A stretch of 64,000 bases of DNA, from contig CALSPH010000002.1 of the NCBI GenBank assembly GCA_943788195.1, positions 310,001 to 374,000 on the forward strand, in the 5' to 3' direction. Positions within the stretch are counted from its first letter, which is position 1, and every line of letters begins with the position of its first letter. The notes under the pieces are model-generated. The model worked only from the letters and a program-made list of their open reading frames with translations. It had not been told where the DNA came from and searched no databases. The DNA is from an uncultured Bacteroidia bacterium. GTDB taxonomy: Bacteria; Bacteroidota; Bacteroidia; NS11-12g; UBA955. Positions 9,839-19,246 of the stretch are shown here, piece by piece. The translations under genes and the position numbers were made by a program.

Positions 9839-10606
9839 TTATTCTTCTAATGTCCAGGTATTGATTATGGATATTGCGGTGTGTGCTGTTAAATCAAACT
9901 GGGTCGGCACTACACTCACAAACCCATTGCTCAGGGCCCATTCATCCGTATCAGTGCCTTTGTCTGGATTGACGAAATCTCCTTTCATCCAATAATAGGT
10001 ACGTCTAAATGGATCTTCACGTTTTAAGAAACTTTCATCCCAATGTGCGTTGGCCTGGCGACATACTTTTATGCCTTTAATTTCTGTTCCTGTTTTGGGG
10101 ATATTTACATTGAGCAATACCCCTTTTGGCAAACCGTTTTTTAAGGTCTCTTTAGCCAAAAGTGTCACATATTTACGTGCATGGTCAAATACAGCGTCAT
10201 GGGCATAATCGCATAATGAAAATCCAATTGCCGGCATATCATCTATCGCAGCTTCAACAGCTGCAGACATGGTACCTGAATAAATGACATTAATTGAAGC
10301 ATTGGACCCATGGTTAATTCCAGACACCATTAAATCAGGTTTTCTAGGCACCAACTTATCTAAAGCGATTTTAACACAATCTACTGGTGTACCGTTTACT
10401 TGATAGGCTTTGGTCTCACCAAACAAATCTACTTCGGCCACCCGCAAAGGACTATCCATGGTTATGGCATGTCCCATGCCACTTTGTGGACTATCAGGTG
10501 CAACTACAATTACATCTCCCAATTGTTGCATCTCATGAACCAAAGTTCGAATTCCTTTTGCGGTAATTCCATCATCATTACTCACAAGTATTAAAGGCTT
10601 TTGCAT
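9839..10606 (-). CDS. surE: 5'/3'-nucleotidase SurE
   Basis: Divalent-metal-dependent survival-protein phosphatase acting on nucleoside monophosphates. The N-terminal metal site is clear: LVSNDDG with D11 and D12, then PQSGMGHAIT and SGINHGSNA, whose Asn completes the site. I start at the ATG at 10606; the longer frame would use a TTG with no support. A TATCTTTG box ends only 6 bases before this ATG, so the messenger may have almost no leader. It opens a three-gene operon with the small membrane protein and lpxB. Confidence 0.94.
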   Translation of the reverse strand: MQKPLILVSNDDGITAKGIRTLVHEMQQLGDVIVVAPDSPQSGMGHAITMDSPLRVAEVDLFGETKAYQVNGTPVDCVKIALDKLVPRKPDLMVSGINHGSNASINVIYSGTMSAAVEAAIDDMPAIGFSLCDYAHDAVFDHARKYVTLLAKETLKNGLPKGVLLNVNIPKTGTEIKGIKVCRQANAHWDESFLKREDPFRRTYYWMKGDFVNPDKGTDTDEWALSNGFVSVVPTQFDLTAHTAISIINTWTLEE

Positions 10607-10612
10607 GTTTGG

Positions 10613-10620
10613 CAAAGATA
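10613..10620 (-). promoter_or_regulatory. -7 box TATCTTTG of the surE operon
   Basis: An exact match to the Bacteroidota TAnnTTTG -7 element. No TTG is found at the usual upstream distance. Transcription would begin within a few bases of the surE ATG, suggesting a very short or absent leader. Confidence 0.5.
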
Positions 10621-10716
10621 GTTATTGATAGAAGAGTTTTTAGTTTTTGGGGATCCGATTTATTCACCTTCCATTGGATAGGTTCTCCAATGAATATGTT
10701 ATCGAAATTATTGAGA

Positions 10717-10755
10717 CAAAAAAAACTCCACTAACCGAGGGCTAGTGGAGTTTTA
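10717..10755 (-). terminator. Intrinsic terminator after the HU gene
   Basis: Inverted repeat with arms ACTCCACTA (10725-10733) and TAGTGGAGT (10743-10751), followed on the minus strand by a run of U. It lies 17 bases after the stop of the HU gene. Confidence 0.85.
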
Positions 10756-10771
10756 AATTTAGAAATTAATC

Positions 10772-11044
10772 TTAATTTACTGAACCAGACAAGCCAGCTC
10801 CAGCTTTAAATTTAGCAACTTTTTTAGCTGCAATTTTAATTTCTTTTCCAGTTCTTGGGTTTCTACCAGTTCTAGCTGATCTTTGGCTTACTGAGAAAGT
10901 ACCAAATCCAATTAATCTAACGTCTCCGCCTTTAGATAATTCTTTAGTGATTGTGTTAGTTACAGCATCAACTGCTCTTCCTGCGTCTGCTTTAGACAAG
11001 TCAGCTTGACCTGCTACTGCATCAATTAATTCTTTTTTGTTCAT
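10772..11044 (-). CDS. HU family DNA-binding protein
   Basis: A 90-residue histone-like protein. The N-terminal dimerisation helices ([18 protein letters not shown]) are followed by RLIGFGTF and the beta-arm that enters the DNA minor groove, [12 protein letters not shown], with the conserved Pro at its tip. It bends and compacts DNA. It is monocistronic: a promoter is visible upstream and a strong terminator downstream. It is divergent from the aldo/keto reductase gene. A second, more diverged member of the family is at 38543. Confidence 0.94.
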   Translation of the reverse strand: MNKKELIDAVAGQADLSKADAGRAVDAVTNTITKELSKGGDVRLIGFGTFSVSQRSARTGRNPRTGKEIKIAAKKVAKFKAGAGLSGSVN

Positions 11045-11081
11045 GATTTATAATATTTTAAGTTTTGTTAATTAAACATAC

Positions 11082-11112
11082 GCAATGTAGCACCAGTATT
11101 GGGTTTGAGCAA
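11082..11112 (-). promoter_or_regulatory. Promoter of the HU gene
   Basis: On the minus strand a TTG (11110-11112) is followed after 20 bases by TACATTGC (11082-11089), close to TAnnTTTG. The leader would be about 30 bases long. Confidence 0.55.
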
Positions 11113-11129
11113 ATTATTGAATAATTTAC

Positions 11130-11160
11130 TTGTCCACATACATACTAGTAGGTATCTTTG
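11130..11160 (+). promoter_or_regulatory. Promoter with embedded 18-bp palindromic operator
   Basis: A TTG at 11130-11132 and a TATCTTTG at 11153-11160, 20 bases apart, form a full Bacteroidota promoter. Between them 11138-11155 is an 18-bp palindrome, ATACaTACTAGTAgGTAT, with a single mismatched pair. It fills the spacer, where a bound repressor would block RNA polymerase. The TetR-type gene at the end of the same transcript is the obvious candidate binder. Confidence 0.7.
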
Positions 11161-11177
11161 TGCCAATACGAAACATT

Positions 11178-12203
11178 ATGAATTATACTATATTTGGAAA
11201 TACTGGACTGAGAATCAGTGAGTTATGTCTTGGAACGATGACATTCGGAAATGCATGGGGCTGGGGTGCTGAAAAGTCCACTTCTCAGAAAATTTTTGAC
11301 TTATACACAGCCAAAGGTGGCAATTTTATTGACACTGCGAACCTTTATAGCAACGGATTAAGCGAAAAATACATCGGAGAATTCATAAAATCGGACCGGC
11401 ACCATTATGTTGTTGGCACCAAATTCACCTTGAAAGATACCTTTGATAACCCGCCTAAAGATCCGAATAAAAGTGGTATGCATAAGAAGAACATGATTCG
11501 CAGTGTAGAGGCTAGTTTGAAAAGATTGAATACAGAATTTATCGATATTCTTTGGGTACATGCATGGGATGAGTTTACTTCAGTTCAGGAGTTGATGAAA
11601 AATTTAGAGCAGTTGGTTCTATCGGGAAAGGTTTTACATATAGCTATTTCAGATAGTCCAGCATGGAATGTATCTCAAGCCAATATGTTAGCAGAGTTGA
11701 AAGGCTGGTCATCTTTTGCAGGACTGCAAGTGGAGTATAGTCTGATCCAACGAAGTGCGGAAAGGGACCTTATACCTATGGCCAATAAGCTTGGTCTAAC
11801 CGTAACCCCATGGTCTCCCCTAGGAGGAGGTATCCTTTCTGGGAAATATAAGACTGGGAAAGAAAAAGGCCGCGCTAACCAAGGAAGTCGTTTAACCCCT
11901 AAACGTCTTCAAATTGCACAAACCGTAGCACAAGTTGCCAAAGACATTGGAGCTCAGCCTTCGCAGGTCGCCATTAAATGGATGATGCAAAAGCATAATA
12001 ACGTAGTACCTATTGTGGGAGCCCGAACCATTCAACAAGCTAAAAGCAATTTAGGCGTGTTAGACATACAATTACCTGAAGAAGCAATGCAGCAACTGGA
12101 TGAGGTAAGTGCTATAGAACTGGGCTTCCCTCACGACTTCTTAAAAAGTGACAATGTAAAAAGCATAGTGTATAGCGATACCTATGATCGGATCAAGCGA
12201 TGA
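11178..12203 (+). CDS. Aldo/keto reductase
   Basis: NAD(P)H-dependent oxidoreductase of the TIM-barrel family. The catalytic tetrad is visible: Asp and Tyr in FIDTANLYSNGLSE, Lys in VVGTKFTL, and His in ILWVHAWDEF. The C-terminal part has PIVGARTIQQAKSNLGVLD, the usual cofactor-binding end. I start at the ATG at 11178 because the family's first strand (YTIFGNTGLRISELCLGTM) begins right there; the frame back to 11130 overlaps the promoter. The stop overlaps the start of the TetR gene. Substrate is unknown. Coupling to a TetR repressor suggests induction by a reactive carbonyl or another toxic compound. Confidence 0.92.
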   Translation: MNYTIFGNTGLRISELCLGTMTFGNAWGWGAEKSTSQKIFDLYTAKGGNFIDTANLYSNGLSEKYIGEFIKSDRHHYVVGTKFTLKDTFDNPPKDPNKSGMHKKNMIRSVEASLKRLNTEFIDILWVHAWDEFTSVQELMKNLEQLVLSGKVLHIAISDSPAWNVSQANMLAELKGWSSFAGLQVEYSLIQRSAERDLIPMANKLGLTVTPWSPLGGGILSGKYKTGKEKGRANQGSRLTPKRLQIAQTVAQVAKDIGAQPSQVAIKWMMQKHNNVVPIVGARTIQQAKSNLGVLDIQLPEEAMQQLDEVSAIELGFPHDFLKSDNVKSIVYSDTYDRIKR

Positions 12204-12787
12204 AAAACACGCGCAGTATAATCATACAGACCGCATTTGAGGCCATTCATAAAAATGGGTTTCATCAATTACGCATTGATAAGGAAATTGCCAAATTGGG
12301 AATTACCAAGGGAGCATTTTACCATTATTTTAAAAGCAAAGGTGAATTATTAAAAGCCGTTATAATTGAGATCTTAGGACCGGGATTTGTGAAACCCTGG
12401 AAATCTCTTGTGCATTCAGAAGAACATATCATTGATGCTATTCAACATCTGTTGCAAAACCATATTGACCAATCCTCGCTAGCCGAGATTAAATACGGCT
12501 GCATTTACAATAACTTAGTACATGAAGTCTCGGTAGAATTGCCTGAAGTACGCGAGGTACTATTAGTGTATTTCGAAGAAATACTATCCTACTTGGAACA
12601 AGCCATTTCACAAGGAATAGTAAAAGATCAAATTAAACCTTCCTTAAAACCGAATGATCTTTCCTTATTAATCATGTCAGTCTATAATGGAAGTAACTCC
12701 ATGAATAAATTGTATCAAAAATCTACCCCCTACAAAAAATCAATTAAATCAATCATATTATTATTAGAAAGTATACGCAATGAATAA
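12200..12787 (+). CDS. TetR/AcrR family transcriptional regulator
   Basis: A 195-residue repressor-type protein. The N-terminal helix-turn-helix spans about residues 5-52, including IDKEIAKLGITKGAFYHYF, the signature that contacts the operator. The remaining helices form the ligand-binding and dimer domain. The ATG overlaps the TGA of the aldo/keto reductase by 4 bases, and its own end overlaps the thioredoxin-fold gene by 8 bases. It probably represses its own operon through the 18-bp palindrome at 11138-11155. The ligand is unknown. Confidence 0.92.
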   Translation: MKNTRSIIIQTAFEAIHKNGFHQLRIDKEIAKLGITKGAFYHYFKSKGELLKAVIIEILGPGFVKPWKSLVHSEEHIIDAIQHLLQNHIDQSSLAEIKYGCIYNNLVHEVSVELPEVREVLLVYFEEILSYLEQAISQGIVKDQIKPSLKPNDLSLLIMSVYNGSNSMNKLYQKSTPYKKSIKSIILLLESIRNE

Positions 12788-13361
12788 AAGAACAAATCTT
12801 AAAAAATATTTTGAAACAGGAATTGACTACAATCAATATCTTAATAATGAAGAAGCGCTTATTCAATCGACTGAAGAATTTGAATTTCGCCCCTATCATG
12901 AGTTGAATGAACGTAGAATGAAGCGGAATAATAAAATCGCTGAAAAAAGCATTCAAATAAGCGCTTCACAAAAAGAAATGCTAACCAACAAAAAAATATT
13001 GATTATTACGGAAGGATGGTGCGGTGATGCCTCACAAATCGTTCCTTATGCCGTGAAAATTGGTGAAAAAGCGGATATAGAAGTGAAATTAGTGTACCGA
13101 GATAAAAACACCGAATTGATGAATGAGTATCTCACCAATGGAGGAATGGCAATCCCGGTGGTCATTTTAGCAGATGAAAACTATGAGCCGATTGATTATT
13201 TTGCCCCTAGACCAAAAGAAGCACAAGAATTGATGCTAAAAATGAAAGCAGACGATACGCCAAAAGATGAGATTAGTACTGAATTACAAAAGTGGTACAA
13301 CAGCGATAAGGGTGCACAAACCATTCAAGAAATTATGGCCATGACCGAACTTACCGTGTAA
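12780..13361 (+). CDS. Thioredoxin-fold family protein with a single active-site Cys
   Basis: A 193-residue cytoplasmic protein resembling the thioredoxin_9 family. The thioredoxin fold is recognisable from ILIITEGWCGDASQIVPY and the cis-Pro region GGMAIPVVIL. The motif reads WCGDA, so the second Cys of CxxC is replaced, and classical dithiol exchange is not possible. It could bind a metal, act through one Cys, or be a scaffold. There is no signal peptide. It is the third gene of the unit with the aldo/keto reductase and TetR regulator, suggesting a shared stress response. The end overlaps the convergent DUF1573 gene by 11 bases. Confidence 0.8.
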   Translation: MNKRTNLKKYFETGIDYNQYLNNEEALIQSTEEFEFRPYHELNERRMKRNNKIAEKSIQISASQKEMLTNKKILIITEGWCGDASQIVPYAVKIGEKADIEVKLVYRDKNTELMNEYLTNGGMAIPVVILADENYEPIDYFAPRPKEAQELMLKMKADDTPKDEISTELQKWYNSDKGAQTIQEIMAMTELTV

Positions 13362-14439
13362 CTTGACCGTCTACACTGATATTCAATTTCTGTAGGTACG
13401 GATCATTTAATAACAAGTAACCTGTTTTACGCTGTCTGCCCTTGCGATTGATTGAGTCAAACACAACGGTAACGACTGCTTTCTCACCAGGTGCAATTTG
13501 AGCTTTATCTACACTTATTCTCATGCAAGCACAAGGTGAAAAAATCTTCTTCACTTTAAGTGTATCACCTCCTGTATTGGTCAAATGAATGGTGTCTCTT
13601 GCGGTTGCTCCTGAAGCAATCGTGCCATATAATATTAACACCTTTCCTACTATGGCTTTCGGCTGCTCTAATTTCCATTTCCTTAGCTTGCGTTTCGATT
13701 TTGGCGGTGTTTCAAAATAAGGCACAACAAATCCTTGAAGTAAAACCATTTTAGAAGCATTGGCCTTATCATTTGTATTAATAAAAAAGTACTTCTTCAC
13801 CGGTCCATAATCGTAAAACTGAGCTCCATTTAAGGTGAAAAATATCTCCTTTTGCTCTCCGGGCTTGAGTATGAATGAATTCGTATTTGCTGTGATCCAA
13901 TTTGGGAGGTTGCGAAAACCCAAAACAGTTCGATTGAATTCACCATCATTCATAACAATAATAGAGAACGTTCGTTTTTCATTATCATTCAGCGTATCAA
14001 AATACAATACTTTCTTATTAAGGTATAAATCGCTTGCCGTTCTTGTGACATTGAATTGTTTATTCTGATCGGGTTGAACATCGCCAGCTATATAAACCAT
14101 GGTGATAGTGGGGTTGCTATTGGAGTGAATCGCAATCTTTTTTTGAAATTGCCCTACACGCCCTTGTGCTTTATATTTCACTTTCATCACCGCACTTTCT
14201 CCTGGGGCAATTACTTTTTTACTAATTTCTGGAACTGTACACCCGCATTCAGGTTGAACCTCAGTAATACGCAAAGTATCTTTCCCTGCATTGCTTATTG
14301 TAAAAAGACAAGTAGCCCGATCGGACTCATAGATCTTCCCATAATTATGCAGTTCCTTATCTACCAGCAATTTTGCTTGTCCAAACAGTTGAGCACATAC
14401 CAATAAACTTAAACTTAGCAGGATTACTTTTCTCATCAT
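13351..14439 (-). CDS. DUF1573 domain secreted protein
   Basis: A 362-residue exported protein with signal peptide (MMRKVILLSLSLLVCAQLFGQ). Two DUF1573-type immunoglobulin-like repeats are visible. The first, near residues 25-130, has FTISNAGKDTLRITEVQPECGC. The second, near 265-360, has IHLTNTGGDTLKVKKIFSPCACM. Between them lies a region with further beta character. The repeated pattern of NxGxDTL followed by CxC is the family hallmark. DUF1573 proteins are abundant in Bacteroidota envelopes; the role is not established. No partner gene is adjacent. Confidence 0.87.
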   Translation of the reverse strand: MMRKVILLSLSLLVCAQLFGQAKLLVDKELHNYGKIYESDRATCLFTISNAGKDTLRITEVQPECGCTVPEISKKVIAPGESAVMKVKYKAQGRVGQFQKKIAIHSNSNPTITMVYIAGDVQPDQNKQFNVTRTASDLYLNKKVLYFDTLNDNEKRTFSIIVMNDGEFNRTVLGFRNLPNWITANTNSFILKPGEQKEIFFTLNGAQFYDYGPVKKYFFINTNDKANASKMVLLQGFVVPYFETPPKSKRKLRKWKLEQPKAIVGKVLILYGTIASGATARDTIHLTNTGGDTLKVKKIFSPCACMRISVDKAQIAPGEKAVVTVVFDSINRKGRQRKTGYLLLNDPYLQKLNISVDGQVTR

Positions 14440-14490
14440 CTATTCAATTACAAACAAGATGCCATTTATAGTTATAAAGTTGTTTTGCAT

Positions 14491-15111
14491 TTACAATTCT
14501 TTGCGTTTAAATAGGCAAAAAACAAATTCCTGCTCTGTTCCAAAAGGAGTCTGATGCGCTTCCAATTTACTGTCGACTAACTCAAACTGACCTCCAAACA
14601 ATTCTGTCAACTCTTCTGGGTTGTATTGAGAAATTTCTAAGCCACTGCATTTCCTTGGACCCGCTTTAGAAAAAGTGCCGATACACAAATAATTATGTGC
14701 CATTCGATTAACTTGCTCAACATATTTTTGTTTCTCAGCTTCTGTTGTTAAGAAATGAAACACAGCACGATCATTCCAATAGTCAAAAGATGCATCACTT
14801 GTAAAATTCAGCACATCCGTTTCAACCAAAGTTACCTTATCTAAATCCTGTTCCAGTAATTCATCGGACAATTGTTTCAAAGCATTTGCAGAAACATCCA
14901 ATGCCGTCAGTTGCTGAAACCCCGTATTTAACCAAAACTCGAGCATTCCTTTTCGTCCTGATCCAACATCAATCAATTTAGCATCCGAGGCTAATTCAGC
15001 CTGATTAAAGAAGGATGCAGCAACACCTAAATTGAGCTGTGTCCAGCTCACTTCATTGGATGATTTATGCGCATAAATTTGTTCCCAATGCTTTTTGTTC
15101 ACTCCATCCAT
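14491..15111 (-). CDS. Class I SAM-dependent methyltransferase
   Basis: A 206-residue protein with the Rossmann methyltransferase pattern: motif I LIDVGSGRKGM, then LTALDVSANAL (motif II acidic residue) and VTLVETDVLNF. The segment FDYWNDRAVFHFL and LCIGTFSKAGPRKCSGLEI resemble small-molecule or thiol methyltransferases of the TehB/thiopurine type. I start at the ATG at 15111 (MDGVNKKHWEQIY), the usual N-terminus of this Bacteroidota group; the frame to 15162 would add 17 residues with no support. Substrate is unknown. It is divergent from ruvB. Confidence 0.85.
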   Translation of the reverse strand: MDGVNKKHWEQIYAHKSSNEVSWTQLNLGVAASFFNQAELASDAKLIDVGSGRKGMLEFWLNTGFQQLTALDVSANALKQLSDELLEQDLDKVTLVETDVLNFTSDASFDYWNDRAVFHFLTTEAEKQKYVEQVNRMAHNYLCIGTFSKAGPRKCSGLEISQYNPEELTELFGGQFELVDSKLEAHQTPFGTEQEFVFCLFKRKEL

Positions 15112-15183
15112 CTGCAATGCAATTAGGGCATTAAACGTGGAAAAAGCAAGTTTATAAAACAAATTTTAGTTTTAAACTTTAAT

Positions 15184-15191
15184 TACCTTTG
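15184..15191 (+). promoter_or_regulatory. -7 box TACCTTTG of ruvB-queG
   Basis: Exact TAnnTTTG match ending 9 bases before the ruvB ATG at 15201. No clear TTG upstream. It argues against the alternative TTG start at 15189, which would lie inside the box. Confidence 0.5.
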
Positions 15192-15200
15192 AACAAGCAG

Positions 15201-16223
15201 ATGAATCCCAATTTAAACCCGGATAAAGACCCGAATAATACCGAACAGGATATCGAAGCCGTCCTCAGACCTGCTGAATTCAGTGAATTCCATGGTCAAG
15301 ATAGCATTCTCGAGAATCTTAAAATATTTGTAAAAGCTGCGAAACAGCGTGGTGAAGCATTGGATCATGTATTGTTACATGGCCCTCCTGGTTTGGGAAA
15401 AACTACTTTGGCCAATATTATCGCCAATGAGCTTCAATCTGATTTAAAATTAACCAGCGGACCTGTATTAGAAAAACCAGGTGATTTGGCTGGAATGCTT
15501 ACCAATTTAGATGAAGGAGATGTCCTCTTTATAGATGAAATACATCGTCTTTCTCCTGTGGTTGAAGAATACTTATATTCTGCCATGGAGGACTATCAAA
15601 TTGATATCATGATTGATACTGGACCCAGTGCAAGAAGTGTTCAAATTACCATTGAGCCATTTACTTTGGTGGGAGCAACCACACGAAGTGGTTTATTAAC
15701 TTCTCCTTTGCGCGCTCGTTTTGGAATAACCAGCCGTTTACAATATTATAATACTGAAATACTCTCTGGGATTGTGATTCGCAGTGCAGGAATACTAAAC
15801 GTGCCGATAGAGAAGGAGGCCAGTATAGAAATAGCTCGAAGAAGTAGAGGTACTCCTCGAATAGCCAACGCATTGCTTCGCAGAACGCGTGATTTTGCCC
15901 AAGTAAAAGGAGATGGCACCATCAGTCTTGAAATCGCTCAATATGCGCTGAACGCTTTAAATGTGGACAGTCATGGCTTGGATGAAATGGATAACAAAAT
16001 CTTAAATACCATTATCGATAAGTTTAAAGGTGGGCCGGTGGGTATTAATACCATTGCCACAGCAGTAGGTGAAGAAGCAGGCACAATTGAAGAAGTGTAT
16101 GAGCCTTTTCTGATACAAGAAGGATTTCTCCAACGTACCGCACGGGGACGTGAAGTAACTTTGAATGCCTATGAACATTTGGGTAAAATCAAACACCCCA
16201 CACAAGGCGATTCCTTGTTTTGA
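15201..16223 (+). CDS. ruvB: Holliday junction branch migration helicase RuvB
   Basis: Hexameric AAA+ motor that drives Holliday junction migration with RuvA. Walker [12 protein letters not shown], Walker [12 protein letters not shown], sensor [18 protein letters not shown] with the arginine finger, and the C-terminal winged-helix domain ([17 protein letters not shown] to the end) are all visible. Length is 340 residues, as usual. I choose the ATG at 15201 rather than a TTG at 15189. The stop overlaps the queG start by 3 bases. ruvA is not in the window. Confidence 0.97.
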   Translation: MNPNLNPDKDPNNTEQDIEAVLRPAEFSEFHGQDSILENLKIFVKAAKQRGEALDHVLLHGPPGLGKTTLANIIANELQSDLKLTSGPVLEKPGDLAGMLTNLDEGDVLFIDEIHRLSPVVEEYLYSAMEDYQIDIMIDTGPSARSVQITIEPFTLVGATTRSGLLTSPLRARFGITSRLQYYNTEILSGIVIRSAGILNVPIEKEASIEIARRSRGTPRIANALLRRTRDFAQVKGDGTISLEIAQYALNALNVDSHGLDEMDNKILNTIIDKFKGGPVGINTIATAVGEEAGTIEEVYEPFLIQEGFLQRTARGREVTLNAYEHLGKIKHPTQGDSLF

Positions 16224-17140
16224 GCAATTCTACAAATACATCCATACTTAAAACTGAGGCTGCTCGACTGGGTTTCTCTTTTTGTGGAATTGCCCAAGCT
16301 GAACGATTAGATCAAGAAGCTATTCAACTTGAAAATTGGCTAGCCAAGGGGTATCATGGAAAAATGGGATATATGGAAAACCATTTTGACAAGCGTGTGG
16401 ACCCAAGAAAGTTAGTACCTGGCGCTAAGTCAGTCATTTGTCTCATTTATAATTACTACCCAAAAGAAGAACTCAAAAGTAAAGAACATAAGATTGCTCG
16501 ATATGCATATGGCGAAGATTACCATCATGTAATCAAAGAAAAGTTGAGCAAATTGGTTCATGTGGTAAGTCCAGATTTGGGGGAATTTGAAGGTCGTGTT
16601 TTTACCGACAGCGCCCCTGTCATGGAACGACAATGGGCTGCCAAAGCAGGATTGGGTTGGCTTGGAAAGAACACACTATTATTGAACAAAGAAATGGGCT
16701 CTTATTTCTTTATCGCAACAATTATTAGCGATTGGGAATTTGAATACGATCAACCCATAAGGGATTACTGTGGTACTTGCACCGCTTGTATAGATGCCTG
16801 TCCTACCGAAGCGATAAACCCTGCTGGTTTTCTTGAGGCCAATAAGTGCATTTCATATTTAACGATTGAACTGAAGGATGAAATCCCTTCTGAGTTTAAA
16901 GGCAAAATGGATCATTGGGCTTTTGGTTGTGATGTTTGTCAAGAGGTTTGTCCATGGAATCGTTTCTCCCAACCGCATCAAGAAAAGGCTTTTAAGCCCA
17001 ATGAATTATTGCAGGCAATGGATGACAAGCAATGGGAGGAAATCACCCAAGAGATTTTCAGCCAAATGTTTAAGAGGTCTGCTATTAAAAGAACTAAGTT
17101 TAAAGGCTTAAAGCGAAATATTCGATTTTTGACAGACTAA
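16220..17140 (+). CDS. queG: Epoxyqueuosine reductase
   Basis: Cobalamin- and Fe-S-dependent enzyme that reduces epoxyqueuosine to queuosine in the tRNA wobble position, the last step of the pathway. Two ferredoxin-type 4Fe-4S motifs are visible, [12 protein letters not shown] and [11 protein letters not shown], after the N-terminal cobalamin-binding part with [20 protein letters not shown]. The start is a TTG that overlaps the ruvB stop; the next in-frame ATG would delete the first conserved block (LGFSFCGIA), so TTG is needed. Length, 306 residues, is typical of Bacteroidota. queA, the preceding enzyme of the pathway, is at 46065. Confidence 0.95.
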   Translation: MSNSTNTSILKTEAARLGFSFCGIAQAERLDQEAIQLENWLAKGYHGKMGYMENHFDKRVDPRKLVPGAKSVICLIYNYYPKEELKSKEHKIARYAYGEDYHHVIKEKLSKLVHVVSPDLGEFEGRVFTDSAPVMERQWAAKAGLGWLGKNTLLLNKEMGSYFFIATIISDWEFEYDQPIRDYCGTCTACIDACPTEAINPAGFLEANKCISYLTIELKDEIPSEFKGKMDHWAFGCDVCQEVCPWNRFSQPHQEKAFKPNELLQAMDDKQWEEITQEIFSQMFKRSAIKRTKFKGLKRNIRFLTD

Positions 17141-17182
17141 ATGCATGTCCACCTACATATTATTGTATTTTTGATTAGTCAT

Positions 17183-19246
17183 ATGAATTCTTCTAAGGCT
17201 TTTACTCTACTATCTCTACTATGCCTAATTACTGGATTACCTTCGGCTCAAGCCCAATCAAAGGTGGCCTATTTAGCCGAATTTAACACCGGTTTTGACC
17301 TATGTGAATTACACGAAATGAACATTTCCTATGGCACTAAAATCGGCAACATAGTGACCCTGAATTTAGATCAAGAAGATGTACAAAAACTCCATTCATT
17401 TCCAAGACTGCTACTTCTTAAAAAAGCAGCTAAAGTTTATCCAGAATTGAAAAGAGCAATCCCTGATCTTAGGGCGGATAGCGTTTGCATGGCCACCGAA
17501 CTAGAAACGGGCTACACAGGTAAAGATGTAATCATTGGGGTAACCGATTGGGGTTTCGACTATACCCATCCCATGTTTTATGATACTGCGCTGCAAGAAA
17601 CACGCATCTTAGCTGCATGGGACCAATTCAAAACAAGCGGCCCACACCCTGCAGGATACTCATACGGAACCATGCATGAAGGAACTGCGGCTTTAATGCA
17701 AGCCGAAAAAGACACCTTTAATGTGTATGATTATGCTACGCATGGAAGTCATGTTGCGGGCATTGCCGGTGGAGGTGGCGCTGGTATTGGACTCAAAGGA
17801 GTTGCTTATGACGCCAATTTCTTAATGGTTACATTTTTAATAAATGAAGCAGCAGTTATTGATGGAATTGCATGGATGAAGAAGAAAGCGGATCAATACA
17901 AAAAACGTTTAGTAATTAATATGAGTTGGGGTTTATACAATTTCGGCACCCTCGATGGTACATCCTTGTTAAGTAAAGCGCTCGATTCATTCTCAAATCA
18001 AGGCGTGGTGTTTGTTACCTCGGGCGGAAACAATGGTGGTGTGAATTTTCACATAAAAAAGGATTTCAATCAAGATTCAATTCAAACTCGAATAGATTTT
18101 TATCCCTTTAATGCACATCCTCATATGTGGGGACAAAGTATCAGTATGTGGGGCGAGCAAGGCAAGCCCTTTTCATTTCAAGTTTTACTACTCAATGGAG
18201 CAAAGCAAACAATATACAGTTCAAAGGAGTTTAATACTTCCACACATCTTGGGTATTTCGATACAAGTATCATCATTGGATTAGACACTTTTACCTATAA
18301 TCTCAGCGGTTCAAATAACCACCCGCATAATAACAACCCAAATTTTCAGTTGCGGGTTCAGGATAAACGGAATAAATTTATTGTAGGTCTTAAGTCATGG
18401 TCTAGTTCCGGAACGGTTCATTATTACAATCTAGTGGAATTAACCAATGGAGTTGGTAACTGGGGATTGCCCTTTACCTCCATAAAACCAGGCTGGTTAA
18501 ATGGAGACAATGCATATGGCCTTGGCGAACCGGCATCTAACCGATCAGTCATCACCGTGGCTGCACACGTACCTGAAATCAAATTGCAAAGTGGTCAAAT
18601 TGCTGGTGGCGGGCTGGCTAACTTCTCGAGCCGTGGACCGACCATAGACGAACGTTCTAAACCCGATATTTCTGGACCAGGTGTAGATATTGAATCTTCC
18701 ATTTCTTCGTTTACCACAAGGGATTATACCCTGACCCGCAATGTCAATTTTAAAGGGAAAGACTTTCCAATGGCGCGCTTTTCAGGCACCAGTATGTCTT
18801 CGCCTGCAACTGCAGGTGTGGTTGCAATGATGTTGCAGGCCAACTCCAGCTTATCTGCAGAGCAGGTTAAATTCATCCTAAAAACAACTGCACGTCAGGA
18901 CCTACGAACAGGAGTTATAGGCGATACTGCATCCAAATCCTGGGGATGGGGTAAAGTAAATGCGCTTGCAGCAGTTCAAATGGCTGAGCGGATGAGACCA
19001 AGCATACCTTCAGACTCAGTTCCTCCCAAATATCAGATATACCCCAATCCAGCTAAAGATAAACTATTCTTTTCGGGTGACTGGAATTCCGTTTACACTG
19101 CTACGCTTTACGATTTAAAAGGCAAAATCATAATAACTGGAATGATTGGGTCACATACTTTCTTACCACTTGGCCATATCCAAGATGGGTTTTATTTGCT
19201 CAAGATTGAAGGGTTCAGCGATATTTTCCGAGTGGTATTGAACTAG
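17183..19246 (+). CDS. Secreted subtilisin-like (S8) protease with T9SS sorting domain
   Basis: Exported serine protease. From the ATG at 17183 a signal peptide ends near SAQAQ (residues 21-25). The catalytic triad is complete: Asp in VTDWGFDYTHP, His in THGSHVAGIAGG and Ser in FSGTSMSSPATAG. The last 80 residues form a type A sorting domain, beginning YQIYPNPAKDKLFF and ending with GFYLLKIEG and a basic-hydrophobic tail, which directs export through the type IX system and surface attachment. A PA-like or beta insertion lies between His and Ser. A TATTTTTG box (17166-17173) sits just before the chosen ATG. No pro-peptide processing site could be recognised. Confidence 0.92.
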   Translation: MNSSKAFTLLSLLCLITGLPSAQAQSKVAYLAEFNTGFDLCELHEMNISYGTKIGNIVTLNLDQEDVQKLHSFPRLLLLKKAAKVYPELKRAIPDLRADSVCMATELETGYTGKDVIIGVTDWGFDYTHPMFYDTALQETRILAAWDQFKTSGPHPAGYSYGTMHEGTAALMQAEKDTFNVYDYATHGSHVAGIAGGGGAGIGLKGVAYDANFLMVTFLINEAAVIDGIAWMKKKADQYKKRLVINMSWGLYNFGTLDGTSLLSKALDSFSNQGVVFVTSGGNNGGVNFHIKKDFNQDSIQTRIDFYPFNAHPHMWGQSISMWGEQGKPFSFQVLLLNGAKQTIYSSKEFNTSTHLGYFDTSIIIGLDTFTYNLSGSNNHPHNNNPNFQLRVQDKRNKFIVGLKSWSSSGTVHYYNLVELTNGVGNWGLPFTSIKPGWLNGDNAYGLGEPASNRSVITVAAHVPEIKLQSGQIAGGGLANFSSRGPTIDERSKPDISGPGVDIESSISSFTTRDYTLTRNVNFKGKDFPMARFSGTSMSSPATAGVVAMMLQANSSLSAEQVKFILKTTARQDLRTGVIGDTASKSWGWGKVNALAAVQMAERMRPSIPSDSVPPKYQIYPNPAKDKLFFSGDWNSVYTATLYDLKGKIIITGMIGSHTFLPLGHIQDGFYLLKIEGFSDIFRVVLN

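Noticed and set aside
14056..14406. 116-codon plus-strand frame inside the DUF1573 gene
   Set aside because: It lies antisense to a clear secreted protein and has no recognisable motif.
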